From: an uncultured Granulosicoccaceae bacterium
GTDB taxonomy: Bacteria > Pseudomonadota > Gammaproteobacteria > CALCKW01
Direction: 5' to 3'
Assembly (NCBI GenBank): GCA_937925815.1
Contig: CALAMQ010000082.1
Location: 1-56,050 of the forward strand
DNA: 56,050 nt
Below the pieces are notes generated by a model. That model saw nothing but the letters and a program-made list of their open reading frames with translations, was not told the DNA's origin and made no database searches. Made by a program: the position numbers and the translations under genes. Positions 45,364-53,731 of the stretch are shown in pieces. Every line of letters begins with the position of its first letter. The first letter of the stretch is position 1.

Positions 45364-45975
45364 TTGGGTGCAAACTGGCCATTTGTGTTTGGGGGGCTAT
45401 TGAGCACTCAAAAAGGGGTTTGGACAGCCGAGTTGGGCGGTGTGTTGACCTTTCTCATCGTGATATGGGTGGTTTTTGCACTAGACCAGTTATTGCCCTT
45501 GGAGCAATTTGGCCTTGTGCCACGGCAGTTACGCGGCTTGCTCGGTATTGTTGCGATGCCGTTACTGCACGGTGATGTAAACCACTTGCTGGCCAACACC
45601 ACGCCACTCGTTTTTTTGCTGTTGTTGCTGGTCGGTTCGCGTACGCGAATTCTCGAGGTGGTGTTGTCGCTGTGGTTGTTAAGCGGCGTGTTGCTTTGGG
45701 TTTTCGGTCGTGAAGCGCTCCATATTGGTGCGAGTACGCTGGTTTTTGCGCTCGGCAGTTTTCTCATTGTCACCGGTATTATTGAGCGACGTCTGCTGTC
45801 GTTCGCAATCGCGGTCTTGGTCACCATCGTTTACGGCACGTCGTTCTTCGCAGGCATAGCACCCTGGCAGGCGGGGGTTTCATGGGACGGACACTTGGCT
45901 GGACTGATCGGTGGGGCGATGGTGGCACCAATGGCACTGCGACGAAGTTCGCAATCGCATCGCAATGGTGCGTAA
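45364..45975 (+). CDS. Rhomboid-family intramembrane serine protease
   Basis: A membrane protease of about 190-200 residues with roughly six helices. Family features: LLHGDVNHLLANTTPL (the HxxxNHLxxN helix), the catalytic serine in HIGASTLVFALG (GxS) and the catalytic histidine in SWDGHLAGLIGG. These three give the Ser-His dyad and its supporting helix. It cuts other membrane proteins within the bilayer; its substrate is unknown. The start is unclear: TTG 45364, GTG 45385 or TTG 45400 (after GGGGGG) are all in frame. Confidence 0.85.
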   Translation: MGANWPFVFGGLLSTQKGVWTAELGGVLTFLIVIWVVFALDQLLPLEQFGLVPRQLRGLLGIVAMPLLHGDVNHLLANTTPLVFLLLLLVGSRTRILEVVLSLWLLSGVLLWVFGREALHIGASTLVFALGSFLIVTGIIERRLLSFAIAVLVTIVYGTSFFAGIAPWQAGVSWDGHLAGLIGGAMVAPMALRRSSQSHRNGA

Positions 45976-46030
45976 CCGCGTGGTGTTTCACGCGCTTGTT
46001 GAACGCGACTTCAGACAGGGATAAATCACT

Positions 46031-46681
46031 ATGTACAGTACAGTCTTATTCGATCTTGATGGCACGCTCAGCGATCCGCTGGACGGTATTGCACGGTCGA
46101 TTAACTACGCATTGGTTGAATACGGCTTTGAGGCGCAACCGCAGTCTGAACTTGCAAGCTGTGTCGGGCCGCCGCTTGATCAAAGCTTTGCGGCGTTGAT
46201 TGGTCGCGATGACCCAGATCTCATTTTGTCCCTTGTAACAAAATACCGCGAGCGCTATCTCGACGTTGGCTATGCTGAAAACACACTGTATCCAAGCGTT
46301 CTGGATACGTTATGTGCGCTTGAAGCGGCGAATGTGCGCATGGCGTTGTGCACATCCAAGCCTGAGCCTGGCACGAGATTGATACTCAAGCGTTTCGAGC
46401 TCAATGGATTTTTTCGCTTCATTAGCTGCGGTGACTTGGGCGTTGAGAAGTGGCAACAGCTTGCTGAGCTTCGCCAAAACAACACAGTAGATGAGCACGC
46501 AATCATGATTGGGGACCGGGCTGTGGACATTGAGGCCGGGCAGCGCAACGGGCTCTCGAGCGGTGCTGTCACCTGGGGTTTTGGCAGTGAACTGGAACTT
46601 AAGTCTGCTAAGCCGACACGTTGGTTTCATCAGCCGAGCGATTGGCTGATGCTGTTAAATTCGGACAGCACGGCCTCATGA
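46031..46681 (+). CDS. HAD-superfamily phosphatase (phosphoglycolate-phosphatase-like)
   Basis: A 216-residue HAD hydrolase. Motif I with the nucleophile is FDLDGTL at residue 7, motif II CTSKP near residue 108, motif III a lysine in LGVEKWQQL, and motif IV IMIGDRAVDIEAG near residue 157. It looks like a phosphoglycolate phosphatase or 5'-nucleotidase of the Gph type; the substrate is not fixed by the sequence. It overlaps the next HAD gene by four bases (ATGA), so two related phosphatases are translated together. Confidence 0.85.
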   Translation: MYSTVLFDLDGTLSDPLDGIARSINYALVEYGFEAQPQSELASCVGPPLDQSFAALIGRDDPDLILSLVTKYRERYLDVGYAENTLYPSVLDTLCALEAANVRMALCTSKPEPGTRLILKRFELNGFFRFISCGDLGVEKWQQLAELRQNNTVDEHAIMIGDRAVDIEAGQRNGLSSGAVTWGFGSELELKSAKPTRWFHQPSDWLMLLNSDSTAS

Positions 46682-47397
46682 CAGTGAAGATTGATGCGGT
46701 ACTGTTTGATAAAGACGGCACCTTGTTTGAGTTTGAAGCGACTTGGGGTGAGTGGGTTCGTGCTGTTCTGGCCGATCTGTCTGCTGGTGATGATCGCTTG
46801 GCAAGTCGTCTTGCGCAGGCAGTCGGTTTTGATCTGTCTTCCAAGGTGTTTGCACGTGATTCCTTGGTGATTGCGGGAACAGGCGATGAAGTGATCACGG
46901 CTTGGCACAATGTTCTCGGTACCGTTTCAGTCGTCGAAATCCAGGGTGTTTGTCAACGCCACGAATCGGCGCTGCCGTTGGTGCCTTGTTGCGATTTGGC
47001 TGCAATGACAATGCAGCTGCGTTCAGCTGAATTTGCGCTGGGCGTCGCGACGAATGATTATCAACGCATCGCGATGTCGCATTTGTCAGAAGCGGGGCTT
47101 GATGGTGTATTCGATTCGGTTATCGGTTGTGACAGTGGCTTTGGTGCGAAACCCGACCCGGGTATGTTGTTGGGGTTTTGCGCTCAGGTTGGGGTCGAGC
47201 CGGCTGCGGCTGTGATGGTCGGTGACAGCACACGGGATTTGCAAGCCGCGCGCAACGCGGGCTTTGGTGCGTCAATTGGCGTGTTGACCGGGCCTGCGTG
47301 CGCCGGTGAGTTGTCACCGCTTGCAGACGCGGTGTTAGAGAGTGTTGAGCAGGTGCCGGCTTGGCTTGCTGAACAGGCTATTCGATCTGGTCAATAG
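46678..47397 (+). CDS. HAD-superfamily phosphatase (second, coupled)
   Basis: A second HAD hydrolase, 239 residues. The nucleophile motif is FDKDGTLFEF near residue 9, motif II VATNDYQ near residue 124, and motif IV VMVGDSTRDLQAARNAG near residue 179. The FDKDGT form (Lys replacing the usual Leu) is common in one group of phosphatases. The start at ATG 46678 overlaps the stop of the preceding HAD gene; a longer frame to 46621 is discounted. Its 3' end overlaps the convergent enolase-superfamily gene by 20 bp. Confidence 0.85.
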   Translation: MTVKIDAVLFDKDGTLFEFEATWGEWVRAVLADLSAGDDRLASRLAQAVGFDLSSKVFARDSLVIAGTGDEVITAWHNVLGTVSVVEIQGVCQRHESALPLVPCCDLAAMTMQLRSAEFALGVATNDYQRIAMSHLSEAGLDGVFDSVIGCDSGFGAKPDPGMLLGFCAQVGVEPAAAVMVGDSTRDLQAARNAGFGASIGVLTGPACAGELSPLADAVLESVEQVPAWLAEQAIRSGQ

Positions 47398-48613
47398 TGC
47401 GTTGGTTGGCTGAGTCCAATGGGGTTTGACACATCTCGAGGTGCAGCCGTCCCCCGGGCGTGTAGGGTTGAGACTCGACCACCATCTCGTCGAGTTCAAT
47501 GCCAAGGCCAGGCGCAGTGGGTGGCAGAAAATACCCGCCTTCAAATGGCAAGGGCGCCTGCAGGATGGCGTCGTGGAATGCCGTTTGAATGGTTTCGAGA
47601 ATCAAGAACGCCGGGCTGCTGAAAGCCACGTGCAGTGCCGCGGCATGTGCCACCGGACCGCAGTAAATGTGCGGTGCGATTTGCGCGTTGTAGAGTTCGC
47701 ACAGCATCGCGATTTTTTTGGTCTCCCAAATACCGCCAGAGCGCCCGATGTCGGGTTGTACGATGCGCACGCCCGCGTCGAGCGCATCGCGAAATTCCAT
47801 TTTAGTGGTCAGCCGCTCGCCCGCTGCGACGGGTATGGAGGTGGCACGGGCGACCTCGGCGTGGGCCGCCATTTGATCGGGCGGGCAAGGCTCTTCAAAC
47901 CAGAGAGGATCATAAGGTTCGAGTCGCTTTGCGAGGCGAATCGCCGAGCCTGTGGTCATTTGGCCGTGGGTGCCGACGAGCAGATCAGCGTTGTCACCGA
48001 CCGCTTCACGCAGACGCTTGATGTTGTATTCGCTGCGCGAGAGCTCGTGCAGGGATAACTCCCGCCCACCCTGAAAACTGTAGGGACCTGCCGGGTCTTG
48101 TTTGAGCGCGGTGAAGCCCTGGGCGAGGTAATCCAGCGCGCGTTCGGCTGCGGCGTCGCCGTCGTGGTAGACGTCACCGCCGTGGGTGTTTTGGCCGCCG
48201 TGGCGGTCAGCGCCGACGGGGTAGATGTAGGTGTAGGCGCGCAAGCGGTCGTGGAAGCGACCGCCGAGCAGTTGGTAGACCGGTTGCTCGTGCATCTTGC
48301 CGAGGATGTCCCACACCGCCATCTCGAGCCCGCTGAACACCCCCATCATGCTGACGTCGGGCCGTTGCGTGAATCCCGCTGAATACACGCGTCGAAACAA
48401 GGTCTCGACGCGGTGTGGGTCTTCACCTGCAAAAAAGCGCTCGAAAGTGTCCTCGACCATTTGGCAGGCGATATTGCCTGACACCGGAATGCCGTAACAC
48501 TCGCCGATGCCTTCAACGCCGTCGGCGGTGGTAACTTTGACCAGCACCCAAAAACTGCCACCAATGCCCTTGGGAGGCACGGTGACCCAGGTCTGTACCG
48601 ATTGCAGCGTCAT
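47378..48613 (-). CDS. Enolase-superfamily enzyme (sugar-acid dehydratase/cycloisomerase type)
   Basis: A 411-residue protein of the mandelate racemase/muconate lactonising enzyme group. It has the N-terminal capping domain (TTADGVEGIGECYG), then the barrel with FSGLEMAVWDILGK, the metal ligands LWFEEPCPPD (Glu) and PVAAGERLTT (Glu), and late catalytic HIYCGPVAHAAAL. The first metal-ligand position reads VGTHGQ rather than the usual D-x-N or D-x-H. Related enzymes act on sugar acids and lactones such as galactarate lactone or anhydrogalactonate. With a uronate dehydrogenase-like gene at 55120, a role in uronate or algal-sugar breakdown is plausible but unproven. Confidence 0.8.
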   Translation of the reverse strand: MTLQSVQTWVTVPPKGIGGSFWVLVKVTTADGVEGIGECYGIPVSGNIACQMVEDTFERFFAGEDPHRVETLFRRVYSAGFTQRPDVSMMGVFSGLEMAVWDILGKMHEQPVYQLLGGRFHDRLRAYTYIYPVGADRHGGQNTHGGDVYHDGDAAAERALDYLAQGFTALKQDPAGPYSFQGGRELSLHELSRSEYNIKRLREAVGDNADLLVGTHGQMTTGSAIRLAKRLEPYDPLWFEEPCPPDQMAAHAEVARATSIPVAAGERLTTKMEFRDALDAGVRIVQPDIGRSGGIWETKKIAMLCELYNAQIAPHIYCGPVAHAAALHVAFSSPAFLILETIQTAFHDAILQAPLPFEGGYFLPPTAPGLGIELDEMVVESQPYTPGGRLHLEMCQTPLDSANQRTIDQIE

Positions 48614-48714
48614 GTTGTAGCGACCAGTGTGTAGTGGTGAGAGGAAGCTAGCACGTCATGCCAAGACCGTGTGATGGCAGCCCGCTTGGCTTGCAACAGT
48701 GGTGTGGCGGCCTG

Positions 48715-50127
48715 TCAGTGACCGCGCGTCTGAATGCCGGGGGCAACTGGACGGTGAAACTCGCAGGGTGTGCGGTGCAACCAGTCGGACAGCGTTGCGC
48801 GGTGGCCGTCGGATTCGATTTTGATCAAGCGTTTGGCCACGGTGAAACTGATCACGCCCGCAAGCGATGCTGCCAGCGCTTGCCCAGCCATCACACCGTG
48901 AGGGCCAAACCAAGCTGCGCCAGCGAAGACCAATGGCAGTGTGAGAAAGAGGTCGCGGCCGACGTTTGCGATAGTGGAGTAGCCCGGGTGACTCATGGCA
49001 CTGAAGGTCGGGTTTGAGATAAATTGCAAGCCTGACAGGCAGTAGCTGAAGGCTATCACAACGCAATAAAATCGCACCAAGCTCGCCGCGTCTGAGGTCA
49101 GCTCGAATGCCGAGATGATCACACCGTTAAGCAGTGCGAGAAGCAGGGCAACGGGCAGCGCGTAACTGAACACATAGCGGGCGGCGGTCAGCAAGGTGTC
49201 GCGCACGCGGTCGAGCGCACCCGCACCGACATTTTGCGATGCCACCGGCCCAACTGAGCCCGATAGACCGAACAAGCCCGCAAAGGCGACTGGCGTGATG
49301 CGGCCTGTGACACTGGCTGCCGCGACTGCCGCGTCACCAAACTGCGCCATTTGGCTGGTGACAAAGGCCGCGCCGGCTGGCGTTGCGAGGTTGGTGAGCA
49401 GCGCTGGGCCAGCCTGCGTTGCCAGAGGTCCGATGTGTTCTCGGCAGCGTGCGACGCTCGGCCGTGCGAGCAGTTGGTATTGCGAGTAGAGCGCGTAGAG
49501 CGTCAAGCCTGCAACGGAGAGTCTGGAGGCGACAGAGGCCAGCGCCGCGCCGTCGAGTCCCCAGTCGAAGCCAAAAATAAAAAGTGGGTCGAGTACCGCG
49601 TTGACCACACCACCGATCAGCGTGATATTCATCGAGCGCTTGGCGGCGCCCACCACGCGCAACAAGCTTGTCCCCACGATACTGAAAACCAGCACCGGCA
49701 AGCTGGCATTGAGAATGCGGAAATAGCGCACAGCGAGATCCAGTGTGTCGCCGGAGGCGCCCAGCATGGACATCAACGGGGTCGCCCACACCAGCGATAA
49801 CGCGGCGGTCGGCACGGTCAGCGCGATGCCGAGCAACAAGCCGGTGGTGGCGAGGTGGCGCGCTTTGTCTTCTTCGTCTGCGCCAAGCGCTTGGCCGACC
49901 AGCGTGCTCACCGCAATCGACAGCGCAATGCAAATCGAGGCCATGAAGAATAGGCCGGCCCCCGCATAGCCGACCGCAGCGGCGAGCGCAGGCTCGCCTA
50001 GCAGGGCAATGAAGAACAGGTCGACGAGATCGACCAGGAACAAGCTGCCGATGCCAACGGCGGAGGTTGCCGACAGGGTCAGCAGGTGGCGGCCGATTGG
50101 GCCTCGCGTGTACACCGCGTCGGACAT
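48715..50127 (-). CDS. MATE-family efflux transporter
   Basis: A 470-residue membrane protein with 12 predicted helices in two homologous halves, as in MATE exporters. Family features: LFLVDLVDLFFIALLGEPALAAAVG near the start, GAAKRSMNITLIGGVVNAVLDPLFIFG in the first half, and the mirrored ASQNVGAGALDRVRDTL in the second. It uses a sodium or proton gradient to export drugs or metabolites, and the substrate is unknown. I start at ATG 50127 (MSDAVYTRG); a frame to 50223 is discounted because it would run into the divergent nucleosidase promoter. Confidence 0.88.
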   Translation of the reverse strand: MSDAVYTRGPIGRHLLTLSATSAVGIGSLFLVDLVDLFFIALLGEPALAAAVGYAGAGLFFMASICIALSIAVSTLVGQALGADEEDKARHLATTGLLLGIALTVPTAALSLVWATPLMSMLGASGDTLDLAVRYFRILNASLPVLVFSIVGTSLLRVVGAAKRSMNITLIGGVVNAVLDPLFIFGFDWGLDGAALASVASRLSVAGLTLYALYSQYQLLARPSVARCREHIGPLATQAGPALLTNLATPAGAAFVTSQMAQFGDAAVAAASVTGRITPVAFAGLFGLSGSVGPVASQNVGAGALDRVRDTLLTAARYVFSYALPVALLLALLNGVIISAFELTSDAASLVRFYCVVIAFSYCLSGLQFISNPTFSAMSHPGYSTIANVGRDLFLTLPLVFAGAAWFGPHGVMAGQALAASLAGVISFTVAKRLIKIESDGHRATLSDWLHRTPCEFHRPVAPGIQTRGH

Positions 50128-50238
50128 GGGCTCTGTCAACCTCTCGCTGTCGTGTGGTGTCGTACCAGTGATGGCGTCGACGCAGACAGGTTGTGTGGCG
50201 GTTACCATGGCGTCAAGTGCCAAACCGGAATTCAGTCA

Positions 50239-50868
50239 GTGGACAGCCCCGAGATCAAGACAGTCGGCACGCAACGTGTGCTCTACGTGATGGCGGCCAA
50301 GCCCGAGTACGGCGTGAGTCTCAAAGCGCGTTTTGCGCCACTCTTTACCGGTATTGGTCCGGTGGAAGCCGCGCTGTCTATTGGCGCGACACTCGCGCGG
50401 CTGCAAGCGCGCGATCAGCTACCCGATTGGGTGGTGAGCCTTGGTTCAGCCGGTTCGAACACCTTGCCGATGGCGAGCGTGTGCCAGGTTGGCAGCGTCT
50501 CCTACCGCGATATGGACGCAAGCGCCCTCGGTTTTGCCAAAGGCCAGACGCCGCTGCTCAATGAGCCGCCGACCGCCACCCTGACAACCTTGCTCGATAC
50601 CCTGCCCACGGTGCACCTCGCCACCGGCGCCAGTGTGGTCTCAGGCGCGGCCTACGACACCATCCAAGCTGACATGGTGGACATGGAAACTTATGCGATT
50701 TACCGCGCCTGCCGTGTGTTCGGGTGTGAGCTTGCGGCGCTGCGCGGGGTGTCCGATGGCTCAGAGCCGCTGGCGGAATTATCAGATTGGACGCGCTACC
50801 TCGCGGTGATTGACGAGCGATTGGCCGCTGCCGTGGACCAACTTGAGGCGGTGCTGTGCGCGCGATAG
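50239..50868 (+). CDS. MTA/SAH nucleosidase-type phosphorylase-family protein
   Basis: A 209-residue protein of the nucleoside phosphorylase/MTAN fold. Recognisable are FTGIGPVEAALSIGATLARL near residue 28, VVSLGSAGSNTL near residue 65, the nucleoside-binding VDMETYAIYRACRVF and the catalytic Asp in RGVSDGSEPL. It probably hydrolyses methylthioadenosine or S-adenosylhomocysteine. Compared with E. coli MtnN (232 residues) it has a shortened N-terminus, and the proton-donating Glu expected there is not obvious. The start is GTG 50239; the frame continues to 50086 but that part does not match the family. Confidence 0.8.
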   Translation: MDSPEIKTVGTQRVLYVMAAKPEYGVSLKARFAPLFTGIGPVEAALSIGATLARLQARDQLPDWVVSLGSAGSNTLPMASVCQVGSVSYRDMDASALGFAKGQTPLLNEPPTATLTTLLDTLPTVHLATGASVVSGAAYDTIQADMVDMETYAIYRACRVFGCELAALRGVSDGSEPLAELSDWTRYLAVIDERLAAAVDQLEAVLCAR

Positions 50869-50998
50869 CCGGGGGTGCACGACTTGGCGCTGCAAGCAAA
50901 CGGCTGTCGCATGCGGCGTCGATATCTTTGAATGCTTGCGTTATGGTGATCCGTAGAAAGGTGTTTCCCGCTAAACACAGCGGATAACGTCAATCTGT

Positions 50999-51016
50999 TG
51001 TCACAATTTTGTGACA
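50999..51016. promoter_or_regulatory. Perfect palindrome TGTCACAATTTTGTGACA
   Basis: Eight-base arms TGTCACAA and TTGTGACA around a TT centre form a perfect 18-bp palindrome 118 bp before the start of the peptide-binding protein. No T-run and no coding sequence are present. It looks like the operator of a dimeric regulator controlling the binding-protein gene; the regulator is not identified. Confidence 0.5.
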
Positions 51017-51134
51017 CTTTGGGTCGAGTGGTACAGCGTGCTCAGAGCTGAGCCCTCAACTGATTTTCTGCAAAGTGCGCGGTACCGACACAAGTCGTTC
51101 ACCACGAGCGCGCGACACAAGGAGAGAGGATTCG

Positions 51135-52736
51135 ATGCGAGATAAGTACATAGAGGACCAAAAGTCCGGGTTGTTCACTGGCCGGCTCAACCGGCGTGAG
51201 TTCATCACGTCGATGGTTGCAGCGGGCGTTGCCTTGCCCACGGCATTGTCACTGTCCAACACCGTCATGGCGGCCACACCCCAGTCTGGCGGCCACTTCC
51301 GTCTCGGATACGGCCACGGTTCAACCACCGATTCGCTCGATCCAGCGACCACTGAAAACAGCATGATGACCGGGGTCAACTACGGCTACGCACAGTGCCT
51401 GACCGAGGTTGACAGCGACGGCAACTTGATCCCCGAACTGGCTGAAAGCTACGAATCTGCCGACGGCAAGACCTGGATCTTTGCAATTCGCCAGGGCGTG
51501 GAATTCCACAACGGCAAGACGCTCGGCCCTGAAGACGTGATTGCCTCCCTGCAACACCACATGGGCGAAGAGTCCAAATCCGCGGCCAAAGGCTTGCTCA
51601 CCTCGATCGTGAGCATGAAAGCGGACGGCAACAACGTTGTCATCGAACTCGACGCGCCGGACGCGGGCTTCCCCTTCATTGTCAGCGACTACCACCTGCT
51701 GATCTTCCCGTCCATGGACGGCAAGGTCGACGCCTTGGCTGGCATCGGCACCGGCCCCTACAAGCTCGAGAATTTTGAAGCGGGTGTCCGCGCCGAGTTC
51801 TCCCGCGCGGCCAACTACTGGAAAGCCGGTCGCCAACACTTCGACTCGCTTGAGTTCCTGGCACTGGTGGACACCACTGCTCGCCAGAACGCGGTGATGA
51901 ACGGTGACGTCGACGCCGCCACCCGCATGGACCCCAAGACCGTTGCACTGCTTGCGCGCGTGCCAACTTTGAACATCCTCGAGCAAGCGGGCACCTTGCA
52001 CTACACCTTCCCGATGCGCCTCGATGTCGCGCCGTTCGACAACCACGACCTGCGCATGGCAGTGAAGTACGCCATCAACCGCCAAGAGCTTGTTGATAAA
52101 ATCTTGCTTGGCCACGGTGTGGTCGGTAACGATCACCCGATCTCAACCGCCAACCAATACCACGCGGGCGACTTGCCACAACGCGAGTTCGATCCAGACA
52201 AAGTCCGTCACTACGTCAAGAAGGCCGGCATGGAAGGCGCGACCATCCAGCTTTCAGCTTCAGACGCCGCTTTTGCAGGCGCTGTCGATGCTGCACAGCT
52301 GATCAAAGCGTCAGCCGCCCAGGGCGGTCTCAACATCGATGTGGTGCGTGAGCCAAGCGACGGTTACTGGTCAAACGTCTGGAACAAGAAGGGCTGGTGT
52401 GCCTGCTACTTGGGTGGTCGCCCGACCGAGGACTGGATGTTCAAATCCGCCTACGTCGCCGACACTGAGTGGAACGACACAGCGTGGCGCGAAACAGACG
52501 GCGCGAAGAAATTCAACGAGCTCGTGCTGCAAGGCCGTGCCGAGTTGGACGACGCCAAACGCCGCGGCATCTACGCCGAGTGCCAGCAACTCATCTCGGA
52601 TGACGGCGGTGCGGTTGTGCCGATGTTTGCCAACCACATCCACGCGGTCTCCAAGAAAGTCGCCACGCCTGATCAAGTGGCGGGCAACTGGGAAGCCGAT
52701 GGCCACAAAGCGTGCGAGCGCTGGTGGTTTGCCTGA
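51135..52736 (+). CDS. Peptide ABC transporter substrate-binding protein, Tat-exported
   Basis: A 533-residue periplasmic solute-binding protein of family 5 (DppA/OppA type). It has a twin-arginine signal: NRREFITSMVAAGVALPTAL (RRxFI) with a likely cut after VMA. The mature protein shows the family pattern DPATTENSMMTGVNYGYA, LAESYESADGKTWIFAIRQGVEFHNGK and PEDVIASLQ. ATG 51135 is preceded by a strong AAGGAG and is the right start; an extension to 51075 is not needed. No permease or ATPase gene follows; a strong terminator does. It could serve the transporter at 6469-9993, which lacks a binding protein, but the two are 41 kb apart. Confidence 0.92.
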   Translation: MRDKYIEDQKSGLFTGRLNRREFITSMVAAGVALPTALSLSNTVMAATPQSGGHFRLGYGHGSTTDSLDPATTENSMMTGVNYGYAQCLTEVDSDGNLIPELAESYESADGKTWIFAIRQGVEFHNGKTLGPEDVIASLQHHMGEESKSAAKGLLTSIVSMKADGNNVVIELDAPDAGFPFIVSDYHLLIFPSMDGKVDALAGIGTGPYKLENFEAGVRAEFSRAANYWKAGRQHFDSLEFLALVDTTARQNAVMNGDVDAATRMDPKTVALLARVPTLNILEQAGTLHYTFPMRLDVAPFDNHDLRMAVKYAINRQELVDKILLGHGVVGNDHPISTANQYHAGDLPQREFDPDKVRHYVKKAGMEGATIQLSASDAAFAGAVDAAQLIKASAAQGGLNIDVVREPSDGYWSNVWNKKGWCACYLGGRPTEDWMFKSAYVADTEWNDTAWRETDGAKKFNELVLQGRAELDDAKRRGIYAECQQLISDDGGAVVPMFANHIHAVSKKVATPDQVAGNWEADGHKACERWWFA

Positions 52737-52760
52737 TCAACGCTTGAGTTGATTGGACTG

Positions 52761-52792
52761 AAACACCCCGGCTTGCCGGGGTGTTTTTTTTG
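52761..52792 (+). terminator. Rho-independent terminator of the binding-protein gene
   Basis: A perfect 12-bp stem (AAACACCCCGGC with GCCGGGGTGTTT), a two-base TT loop and a run of at least eight T, starting 24 bp after the stop codon. It is a textbook terminator and shows that the binding-protein gene is a single-gene unit. Confidence 0.95.
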
Positions 52793-52925
52793 TGACAGCT
52801 AAACGCCGTCGCATTGACCGCAATCACGATGTTCGAGACACTTGTCCCATGGGGCCGCGAGCGCCTCGTGAGGCGTCAGCCACCGCATCGCATCCTGTAA
52901 ACCGTTCAATACCGGAGGATGCGCC

Positions 52926-53731
52926 ATGGCGTCACCATTTGAAATCCCCCAAAACAACTCGCCCGACTGATCGGCACACCGTCAGCGCCCGTGCTGCTCG
53001 ACGTGCGCCTCGACGAAGACGTCGCGGCCGATCCCGACCTGATTCCCGGCGGCCGCCAGCTCGCACACACGGACATCGAATCCGCTCTGCCGGCATTGGC
53101 TGGGCAATCCGTGGTGGTCTACTGCCAACGCGGGTTGAAGCTGAGCCAGGGCGTGGCTGCGCTGATGCGCGCGCGTGGGGTCAAAGCTGAAGTGCTGGTC
53201 GGTGGTCATTTCGCGTGGCGAGATGACGGCCATGATCGGATACCCTTGGCCGCGTTGCCGCCGCGAGACAGCCATGGGCGAACGCGTTGGGTGACCCGTC
53301 AGCGGCCGAAAATTGACCGCATCGCGTGCCCGTGGTTGATCAAGCGATTCATTGACCCTGATGCAGACATCCTGTTTGTGCCGGCGTCAGACGTCGCGGC
53401 GGTGGCCGATCGCTTCGCCGCTGAGCCTTTTGATATTGACGGTGTTCGCCTTGGTCACGCACCCGGACGGTGCAGCTTCGACGCGCTCTGCGATGCCTTT
53501 GGTTTGAAAAATACAGCCCTGGAAGCGCTTGCACACATCGTGCGTGCCGCCGACCTCGGCGACCTTGAGTCGGTGCCACAAGCGGCGGGGTTGTTGGCAG
53601 TGTCGCTTGGCTTGTCACGCCTGCACCGCGACGACAACCGCCAGCTGGACGCGGGCATGGTGGTGTATGACGCCTTGTACCGTTGGGCGCGGGATGCGCG
53701 TGACGAAGTACACCGTGAGGGGCAAGCGTGA
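52926..53731 (+). CDS. Rhodanese-ChrB chromate-resistance protein, frameshifted near the start
   Basis: The intact part (GTG 52991 to TGA 53731) encodes a rhodanese-like domain (VVVYCQRGLKLSQGV, with the cysteine) followed by a ChrB-type domain (WVTRQRPKIDRIACPWLIKRF). The gene seems to begin at ATG 52926, which has GGAGG seven bases upstream, giving MASPFEI. The frame then stops at TGA 52968. The family sequence resumes in the -1 frame as LARLIGTPSAPVLLDVR. The two frames meet at the run CCCCC (52946-52950) plus AAAA, so one lost C would explain it. This may be a sequencing error, a real inactivating change or slippage. ChrB proteins regulate or assist chromate export, and chrA overlaps its stop. 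Confidence 0.75.
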
